From Bacteroidota bacterium (GTDB lineage: Bacteria; Bacteroidota; Bacteroidia; Flavobacteriales_D; Crocinitomicaceae), in assembly GCA_024280295.1 (NCBI GenBank), contig JAJRQK010000029.1, positions 1-64,000 of the forward strand: a stretch of 64,000 nt of DNA, in the 5' to 3' direction. A program made the translations under genes and the position numbers. Below are positions 54,624 through 62,400 of this stretch, in pieces. Below the pieces are notes generated by a model. It was not told the origin of the DNA. It was given only the letters and a program-made list of their open reading frames with translations, and ran no database searches. How positions within the stretch are numbered: the stretch's first letter is position 1; the number at the start of each line of letters is the position of its first letter.

Positions 54624-56372
54624 ATGAAAAAGAATATAATTTTACCAGTAATAACGGCGCTTTCAGGAGTGTTGATTGGCTATTTCGTGTTGGGTGCTTT
54701 TTCAAGTGATGAAGTCACTGGAAAGACATCTAAAAGTGAAGAAAAGGCAGAAGAAATATGGACGTGTTCTATGCATCCTCAGATTAGAAAACCTGAACCA
54801 GGTGATTGTCCAATCTGTGGAATGGACTTGATTCCAGCGAAATCAAGTACAGGTGGAGATCCATTAGTATTTGAGATGAGCGAAGATGCAGTTCGTATTG
54901 CGAACATCCAAACGACTACTGTTGTAGGAAGTAGTTCATCTAATGGTGAACTAACACTCTCTGGAAAAATGAAAGTAGATGAAACTACTTCTTCGAGTGT
55001 TGTGACCCATGTTTCGGGAAGAATTGAACGACTTTATGTAAGCTTCACCGGAGAGCGAGTTTATGCTGGTCAACGTGTAGCGAGGATGTATTCTCCCGAT
55101 CTTATTACGGCTCAAAGAGAGCTGTTGGAGGCAAAGAAAATTGAGGACTTGAATCCTAGATTACTAGAAGCAGCTAAGAACAAATTGCGGTACTGGAAGA
55201 TTTCGGATAAAGTCATCGACAAGATTATTGAGAGTGGGAAAATTCAGGAGTATTTCGACATTCACTCGCAGCATTCAGGAGTGATTTCTAGAAAAATGGT
55301 ATCAGTTGGCGATTATCTTGGTCAAGGTGGCGCACTTTTCGAACTCCAAAATTTGAATAAATTATGGGCCGTATTTGATGTTTATGAGAATGATTTGAGT
55401 GCTGTATCAGTTGGAGATGAGATCAGTTTTACAACACCATCTCTTCCTGAAAAAGTATTTAAATCAAAAGTAACATTTATTGATCCTATCATAAACGCAG
55501 GTTCGAGAACTGCAGGGGTGCGCATGGAAATGAGGAATGGAGGAAAAGAATTGAAGCCAGACATGTTCATCACTGGCACATTGAAAACGAATAGAGTCAA
55601 TTCTTCAAAATCAAGTGTTCAAGTTCCAAAATCAGCTGTTTTATGGACTGGTGAACGTTCTGTAGTCTATGTGAAATTAGAAAATATGAGCATTCCTTCT
55701 TTCGAATTTAGAGAAGTAACAATAGGGGGAAGTATAGGTGATAATTACGAAATTCTTGATGGAGTGAAAGCTGGAGATAAGGTAGTTACTAAAGGTGCTT
55801 TTGTAATAGATGCTTCCGCTCAGTTAAACAATCAGGCAAGTATGATGAACCGAAGCTTGGTTGCTAATAATATTGAAACGAAAACAAAAGAGTCAAGTTT
55901 GGATTTCAAATCATCTACTCCAAAGAAATTCCAGTATCAGTTAGATAAAGTAATGGAGTTATATCTTTCAATTAAAGATGCACTCGTTGGTGATGAGTCT
56001 CATAAAGCAATGACACAAGCTAAATCATTGCTCCTAGCACTCGATAAGGTTGATATGATGCTCGTAAAGGATGATGCTCATATATACTGGATGAAGCAGC
56101 AAGTTGAGATTAAGAAGGAAAGTGAATCTATTTCGAAGAAGATGAATATTAAAGAACAACGAAAAAGCTTTGAGTCTCTATCTGAAGCAATCATCAAAGC
56201 TATGCAAGCTTTTGGTTCTAAGTCGACCCAGCTGTATGTCCAGAATTGTCCAATGGCAGCAGATGGCAAAGGAGCTAACTGGTTAAGTAAAAGTAATGAG
56301 GTATTAAATCCATATTATGGTGAACAAATGTTAACGTGTGGTTCAGTATTGGATTCAATAAAGTCAAAATAA
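54624..56372 (+). CDS. CusB-like periplasmic adaptor with heavy-metal-binding and DUF3347 domains
   Basis: 582 residues: N-terminal anchor helix (5-27); a heavy-metal-binding domain with WTCSMHPQIRKPEPGDCPICGMDL (C48, H51, C62, C65); a barrel-sandwich/HlyD adaptor core (about 100-400, VSGRIERLYVSFTGERVYAGQR); and a C-terminal DUF3347 domain (about 430-580) with NCPMA and a Met/Cys pair near the end (MLTCGS). CusB passes Cu/Ag to CusA. Having metal-binding domains at both ends makes this a self-contained metallochaperone-adaptor, replacing CusF. It lies between the CusC and HMA genes. Confidence 0.9.
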   Translation: MKKNIILPVITALSGVLIGYFVLGAFSSDEVTGKTSKSEEKAEEIWTCSMHPQIRKPEPGDCPICGMDLIPAKSSTGGDPLVFEMSEDAVRIANIQTTTVVGSSSSNGELTLSGKMKVDETTSSSVVTHVSGRIERLYVSFTGERVYAGQRVARMYSPDLITAQRELLEAKKIEDLNPRLLEAAKNKLRYWKISDKVIDKIIESGKIQEYFDIHSQHSGVISRKMVSVGDYLGQGGALFELQNLNKLWAVFDVYENDLSAVSVGDEISFTTPSLPEKVFKSKVTFIDPIINAGSRTAGVRMEMRNGGKELKPDMFITGTLKTNRVNSSKSSVQVPKSAVLWTGERSVVYVKLENMSIPSFEFREVTIGGSIGDNYEILDGVKAGDKVVTKGAFVIDASAQLNNQASMMNRSLVANNIETKTKESSLDFKSSTPKKFQYQLDKVMELYLSIKDALVGDESHKAMTQAKSLLLALDKVDMMLVKDDAHIYWMKQQVEIKKESESISKKMNIKEQRKSFESLSEAIIKAMQAFGSKSTQLYVQNCPMAADGKGANWLSKSNEVLNPYYGEQMLTCGSVLDSIKSK

Positions 56373-56399
56373 GTAATCAATAATCTAAAACAAATAAAT

Positions 56400-56747
56400 A
56401 TGAAAAAAGTAGTTTTAATGATCGGTGTAGTAGCACTATTATTCTCATGCGGAGAAGAAAGTACAGCTCAAGTTGGTGATGTAACAGAAGAATTTACGGT
56501 TTATGGAAACTGTGGAATGTGTGAGAAAACGATTGAAAGTTCGTTGGATGGCATTAAAGGCGTATCTTCAGCAGACTGGAACAAAGACAATGATCAGATG
56601 ACAGTGAGTTTTAATGCAGATGAAATTTCATTAGACGACATCAAACAAAAGATTGCGGATGTTGGATATGATAGTGATTCACATAGAGCTAAAGATGAAG
56701 TTTACAATAAGCTTCACGGTTGCTGCCAGTATGATCGACCTGAATAA
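56400..56747 (+). CDS. HMA-domain lipoprotein (metal chaperone)
   Basis: 115 residues with a lipobox ending at Cys17 (LLFSC) and a heavy-metal-associated ferredoxin-like fold (about 30-95). The binding loop is GNCGMCEKTIE (C38, C41), a variant of GMxCxxC with Asn-Cys-Gly-Met order. An extra CC pair near the C-terminus (HGCCQYD) may also bind metal. Probably a surface or periplasmic copper shuttle for the CusB-like adaptor encoded 27 nt upstream. Confidence 0.88.
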   Translation: MKKVVLMIGVVALLFSCGEESTAQVGDVTEEFTVYGNCGMCEKTIESSLDGIKGVSSADWNKDNDQMTVSFNADEISLDDIKQKIADVGYDSDSHRAKDEVYNKLHGCCQYDRPE

Positions 56748-56770
56748 TTTTTTTAAAAAAACAAGTGATT

Positions 56771-58246
56771 ATGAAAACTAAAATTAACCTTCTAGTATTT
56801 GCAGTGTGCGCTTCGTTTGGCTTGAATGCACAACAGGGCATCATCTGGGATTCTGAAATTACTGTTGCTGATGGAAGCGTCTATGGCAATGCACGTCCAA
56901 GAATTTCTCTTGCCACAAATGATGTTCCGTTGGTTTTATTTGGTGAGGCAGCTTCGGGACTCTTGTATGTTGCACGACTAAATGGTACAGTTTTTGGCAC
57001 GCCAACTGGAATTGTGCCAGCAGGAATGTCAACTTATTTAGCGAACTGGACGGGTCCAGATATTGGAACTGATGGTGATAATGTTGTTGTCGTATTTAAA
57101 GCGCAACCTTATACAACTGCTGATAACTATACTGTTCGTTCAACAGATGGTGGATTGACTTTTGCCGATACTGTTCGTGCTGATAGTCATGATGAAGGTC
57201 AAACATGGATGCCTGCATTAGATATGGATGATAACGGAAATCCAATCGTGACTTACATGACGTTTGATGCTTTTGGAGGAGATGAACGAATAGCTGTTGC
57301 TCAATCGTTGGATGGTGGTTTGTCATACCAGCCACAAGTTACAGCTACGGCAAGTGCACCTGGTGTTGCCTGTGATTGTTGTCCGCCAGAGGTGGTTTCG
57401 TCAGGGAATTATGTTCTTTCTGTTTTCAGAAACAATGAATCAAACATTCGTGATGGGTATGCAGCATTATCTGAAAATGGTGGAGCAACATTTACATCGA
57501 CGTTAAATCTCGACAATTTGGGATGGAATATTAATAGCTGCCCTTCAACAGGTTTACATGCTGTTATTATTGGTGATTCAGCTTATACTGTCTCTGCGTC
57601 TAAAGGAAGTGGAAAATACCGTGTTTATATCAGTTCAGTTGGATTGAATGGTGGACTTACTTTATCATCTGTATTGATGATGGATCCTCCTACCGATGGA
57701 CCTGGTGATACTCAAAATTATCCGCGAATTTCTGGAGCAAATGATACAATCGTAATGGTTTGGGAAGAGCGTGTTGCAGGTAATATGGATATTAAAATAG
57801 CAGTAACAACGGATGGTTTAGTACAAACAATTGTTGGGTACAAATCTGTGGTAAATGCAGATCCAACAGGTACTCAAAGTAAACCCGATGTAGTTTATAA
57901 GGATGGATATGTGCATGTTGTTTTCCAAGATTACAATTCGGGCAATGTGATTTATCGTCGTGGACTTGTTGCTGATGTAACAGGAGTGAATGAGAACAAC
58001 CTCCTAGGTCTTTCAATTGCACCTAATCCTGCGAAAGATCTTGTAACATTATCAGGAATTTCTCACAAGGAATTGCGTTCAATCGATATGATCAACCTCT
58101 TGGGCGAATCAGTTGAATGTTCTTTTGAATCAATGAATGGATTAATTTCTGTTGATTTGACTAACCTTGAATCTAAAGGAATCTATCTGATGAAGATAAC
58201 AGCTACAAATGGTTCTACCCATGTGGAGAGAATTGTAGTTCAATAG
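56771..58246 (+). CDS. T9SS-exported BNR/sialidase-like protein with CDCC motif
   Basis: The start at 56771 gives a signal peptide (MKTKINLLVFAVCASFGLNA). About 491 residues: a sialidase-type beta-propeller (about 22-415) with Asp-box-like VRSTDGGLTFADTV, AQSLDGGLSYQPQV and LSENGGATFTSTL, and a T9SS type A sorting domain (about 418-491, IAPNPAKDLVTLSGI). Between propeller blades a VACDCCPPEV segment (C201, C203, C204) stands out as a metal-binding motif. The arginine triad of true sialidases is not evident. Last gene of the copper efflux unit, so a surface copper-binding role is more likely than glycan hydrolysis, but this is inference. Confidence 0.82.
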   Translation: MKTKINLLVFAVCASFGLNAQQGIIWDSEITVADGSVYGNARPRISLATNDVPLVLFGEAASGLLYVARLNGTVFGTPTGIVPAGMSTYLANWTGPDIGTDGDNVVVVFKAQPYTTADNYTVRSTDGGLTFADTVRADSHDEGQTWMPALDMDDNGNPIVTYMTFDAFGGDERIAVAQSLDGGLSYQPQVTATASAPGVACDCCPPEVVSSGNYVLSVFRNNESNIRDGYAALSENGGATFTSTLNLDNLGWNINSCPSTGLHAVIIGDSAYTVSASKGSGKYRVYISSVGLNGGLTLSSVLMMDPPTDGPGDTQNYPRISGANDTIVMVWEERVAGNMDIKIAVTTDGLVQTIVGYKSVVNADPTGTQSKPDVVYKDGYVHVVFQDYNSGNVIYRRGLVADVTGVNENNLLGLSIAPNPAKDLVTLSGISHKELRSIDMINLLGESVECSFESMNGLISVDLTNLESKGIYLMKITATNGSTHVERIVVQ

Positions 58247-58268
58247 AAAGTTGAATAAGTATTGAAGG

Positions 58269-58297
58269 AAGAGTCTGCGAGAGTGGACTCTTTTTTT
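58269..58297 (+). terminator. Terminator of copper unit 2
   Basis: AAGAGTC (58269-58275), 10-nt loop, GACTCTT (58286-58292) running into T7. It lies 22 nt past the stop of the last copper gene and covers any short frame here. Confidence 0.85.
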
Positions 58298-58489
58298 GTG
58301 CCTTTACGCCCTTCATTTTTTTGTGCTTTTGTAATTTGTAATAACTGCAAAGCTGTGCGTGTGCTCCTAAGGTCGCAACCACCAGCTAGCATTTCTAGTC
58401 AAACCACATCAATCAGCTATCAAATTCCGTATGGGCAGGAGCGTTTACTGAAATCAATAGTGAAATGAGTAATAATCGCATAGTTTCTT

Positions 58490-59170
58490 TTATCTACAGA
58501 CCTTTTTAAAGTACATTTCAATCTGATCAATAAAAGCACTATCAATGATAGATGTCTTAACTGAAAATTCTTGATCTTTTACTCTTTTAACGTCAATAGT
58601 TTGATTCGCGGAGATGTATGGGCAGCTGAGAGCAGTTTCTCTGAGTGAATCTACTGTCTCATTTACTCCTGAGTGCACAGAAAAAGTATAGAGTTCTATA
58701 TTACTCTTCTTGCGGACATGTCTAATGACCGATGATCTAAGCATTGAATTTGGAATGTTAACGCGCTCACCATCATTGTTAATTACAACAGACTGTGCAA
58801 ACCCCAATGACTTTACACTACCTGCTAAGTCATTTAATGCAATCGTTTCTCCTTCTTTAACCTGTCCGCTTAATTTGATGATCACACCTGCAAAGACGTT
58901 GCTCCAAAATTTCCATCCTGTTAAGATTCCTACCAAGACAAGACTCAATGTTATCACAGCATTTACCCGTAATAACTCAATAAACAGTATTACTGAAAAA
59001 GCAATCCATACGATAAGTTGCGCTTTCATCCATCGATCTGCTAGTTTTATTCGATCGTTAATTAGTGGAATAACGTAATTATTCAAGATGTAGAATCCAA
59101 CCAATATTATTCCACCCAAGGCCACAAGTAGGAGCAAGTAATAAACATTGATATTGTTTGTGATTTCCAT
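58490..59170 (-). CDS. MscS-family mechanosensitive ion channel
   Basis: 226 residues. Three transmembrane helices (about 9-30, 45-65, 70-100) with the pore-lining TM3 (ITLSLVLVGILTGWKFW), followed by the MscS beta domain (VKEGETIALNDLAGSVKSLG, RVNIPNSMLRSSVIRH, an N-x-x-P-N-S-like strand). It is shorter than E. coli MscS (286), with a reduced C-terminal cage. Releases solutes on hypo-osmotic shock. The ATG is 3 nt past the stop of the wHTH segment of the transporter gene, so it is co-transcribed with it. Confidence 0.88.
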   Translation of the reverse strand: MEITNNINVYYLLLLVALGGIILVGFYILNNYVIPLINDRIKLADRWMKAQLIVWIAFSVILFIELLRVNAVITLSLVLVGILTGWKFWSNVFAGVIIKLSGQVKEGETIALNDLAGSVKSLGFAQSVVINNDGERVNIPNSMLRSSVIRHVRKKSNIELYTFSVHSGVNETVDSLRETALSCPYISANQTIDVKRVKDQEFSVKTSIIDSAFIDQIEMYFKKVCR

Positions 59171-59173
59171 CTG

Positions 59174-59449
59174 TTAGTTTAAAATTTTAATTTCTCTCAG
59201 CCACTGTTCAATATGTGGTCTAGCTGCTCTATCTAAAACAAAAGTCGAAGCAGATCGCTTGATCACAATTCCAGATTTCTCTAATTCTTTCAATGTTTCA
59301 AGTACCCATTCATCTCCGTTAAATAGCCTTTCAATATGTTGATTCTTGATTCTTCCATGAATAATCATCAAGTATAACAGCGTTTTCCATTTTGGATTAT
59401 CTACATCTGGAAATGATAGTGGAGTAGGGCGGTGCAATCGTAATTCGTC
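59174..59449 (-). pseudogene. Detached C-terminal winged-helix segment of the transporter-ATPase
   Basis: Directly after TAA 59450-59452 the same reading frame continues as DELRLHRPTPLSFPDVDNPKW for 91 residues to the next stop. It contains a winged-helix-like run (TLLYLMIIHGRIKNQHIE, LETLKELEKSGIVIKRSAST, FVLDRAARPHIEQWL). It has no ATG near its start; only a TTG at 59435-59437 could initiate it. It therefore looks like the last part of the upstream protein, separated by a nonsense codon, or a translationally coupled or readthrough product. Confidence 0.7.
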
Positions 59450-62400
59450 TTACCCATCTGATTCTATGCTTCTTGCCCAGATGTTAAGTGCAGTTCCGAC
59501 ATTTCCTTTTGAGCGTGAATAAATTTCACCAATGAATGAATCTGTTTTTTTAGATTCCATGCTCACAGCTTGATTCAAATAAGTTAAATCAACCACTGCT
59601 GTTTTATGACGTGCTAAAACAATTTCTTTCAGCTCAATTTTACTCAACGGTGGAACGATCACCGTAGCGATCAATTGTTTGGATAAAGCAGATGATTTTC
59701 GGATGATATCGAAACTGTGAATATTGCAAGATAGTATGAAGTAATGATTCGCCCCAAATTTCTTAATCAACTCAACAATATAATCGATAGCTTCATGTCC
59801 ATTTTCTGCTTTAATCCACCACTTCTCCAAATCATCGAAGATTATCGTTGTCCTAGTTTTAAGTTGACTTAAAATAAATTCTGCATTTCCGTTCATCCCA
59901 AATCCATTCTGGATGGCTGTGTTTACATCTTCTTTATCAAACGATTGCTGTTCAGGTGTCGAAATGTACGTTTTTGATCGTTTAAGATGTGTAGCTGAAA
60001 TACTCTCTATGAAGAATGATTTACCCGACATCGCTTCTCCTAGAACTAATATAGCACCTCCAATTCCATCATTTAAACGATCAATTCCACTTGAAACTGC
60101 ATTCAACTCCTTACTTCGATATTTGCTATCTACATTACCTAAATGACTTCCAGTGAATAATTTTTTATAGTAGAAAGGAAGAAGATCATCAACCTTATTA
60201 TTTATCTTCAACTCGTTAACGAAATGATTCGTGCGTTCAATATCATTTAGAAAATGACGGTGTTTCTCAATGAATTTTATACTATCTACATCTCGTTTAC
60301 GCTGTAGAATGAAATCATACAAACGATTGTAATTGCGTCGTACCGATTCTTTTTGCTTATCAAACCAGTTTTGTGATTTAGTCTTAATAACATGCTTGCT
60401 AATATTCGAATACGATTCAAATGAGTCGATAATCGTTCGAATGTGCAAGTTCATCAGTGTATTGTGAAGATGAATGTCCAAATCATACATAAATTGAGCT
60501 TTCATCTTTATTGTACTCACTGATGTGTCATCTAATCGAGTTTGAACTTGTAGTAAATTTTCTTGGTATTCATCACGGTTATTCTCATCGATAGGTTCGT
60601 TTAGAATATGCTTAACCAAACTTGATGAACTATACAGATCCTCGGCATTTTCTTCAAACATTTCTTCGAGATTGTCAACAGCCTCTTGGATAGGTGTTAA
60701 GTAGGTAGTGCGAATAATATAGCTTTGAATATCTGTTAATTTGGCATCAATCGTAGCGATATCATCATTTTGAACTTCGTCGAACTTATTATACGAATCA
60801 GAATTCATTAATTTTGTCACATTCGGACCGTCTTGAGCAATAGAGAGAATTTTATCCTCTTCTGATGCTAGTAGATCATGTATATCGAGGTGAATAACAC
60901 CTTCGGTTAAGAGGTCAATGGTCTTGTCAGAATAGTTCTCCAATTTATCACTTCCAATATGCTCAGTTACATGTTTCACTGAATCAATGAGTGAATTTAA
61001 GTTTGATCGCTGCGGATTAATTACCAATCGATCAAGCCTTGCTTTAATTTTTTCATTTATTGCAAAAACGGATAAACCTGCCGAGAAGAGTTTTAATCCG
61101 GATTCAAGTTGATTGTGAATGAGTCCTTGATTAGTCTTCCAAAACTCAGGGGAACTTGCAATACTTCTACTAATTTGCTTACGACCAATTCCTTTGACAA
61201 GATCCTTTTCAATTTTCAATGAATTGATAAATGATGGGCGTTCACATTCTGAAATAAGATCAATACATAATTCTCGTTCGAAACTATTTAGACTTAATTC
61301 GACAGATGTTTCAAGGTCAGCAGCACGACTCAATAATTTCGCTAAAAGAGAAGTTACGTTCATGTGGAATTCTTTAATAATCTCTGATTGATCCTCTTTC
61401 CCTTTGCTTATTTTTTCTACAAGATGTACTATACGTTCTTCAAGTCCATCAATCAATTGATTAACTAAGACATAAGATTGTACACCAAAACCTTTGAGAA
61501 CCGCGATCGTGTTTGGCTCAATCTTGTACCTAAATTGATATGATATTACTTTTTTCCAGCGTAAACTCTTTCGTTTGTTCTGAATTTTGAATGAAATTTT
61601 CTTTGGGGCAGAACTCAAGATCTGTTTTCGATCTGCGGTAAAGGATGAGAGACCTGAATTAAAACGTTTGGTCAATTCTGGAAGAGAATCCGTTCGCAAT
61701 TGAGTTGCAGAAACTTCCACCTTTGATAGATAGGATTGAAGATTCTGAACAATTTTAGAGGTGCTACTCGAATTTGTAATCGTGCCTATTAATTCGTCGA
61801 AATCCTTCTGGTAAGAATGAATGAGTTGATAATAGATAGTTGAAATGGGCCTGAATACCTCTTCACTCAAGGTGTTGCTTGACTCAGCAAGTCGCGCATT
61901 AAATTTCTTTACAGTATCATTAATTGTTTCGTATTCCGAGTTTGGAAGTGGTTTTAACTCTCTCGTTTTAATTTCAGCATTTGAATCTTTTTGCACGAAA
62001 TTTAGATCAAGTTTATTGAAATCATTAGAAGCCTTAACTAAAAGGGTAGAGCCAACGGTTTCAAACAATTGGTCAGTATTTAGAATGTACTCGGCTTGTT
62101 TATCCACTTTGACATCAGGAATTCCAATCAGAATTAAATCTGTTTTTGCGGACTGAAGCTCAATAATTCGATAAAATGATTTCTGCTCAACACCATTATT
62201 AATAATTTTGATTTCAGCATTTACCCGAAGTTTATCAGCAAGTTTTTGAATTTTTGAAGTAATAATAGTGTTATCAGCATTATTGTGATTCACGAATAAA
62301 ATTCGAATCTTAACCTTATCCCATTCACTAGATTGAGAAAGGAAACGAGCAATACTCAGCATCAGTTCAGCATTATTGCTATCCGTTTCTCGCCACCAGA

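Noticed and set aside
58262-58468. Possible 68-residue protein after the copper unit
   Set aside because: It starts inside a strong terminator hairpin and has no domain or promoter.
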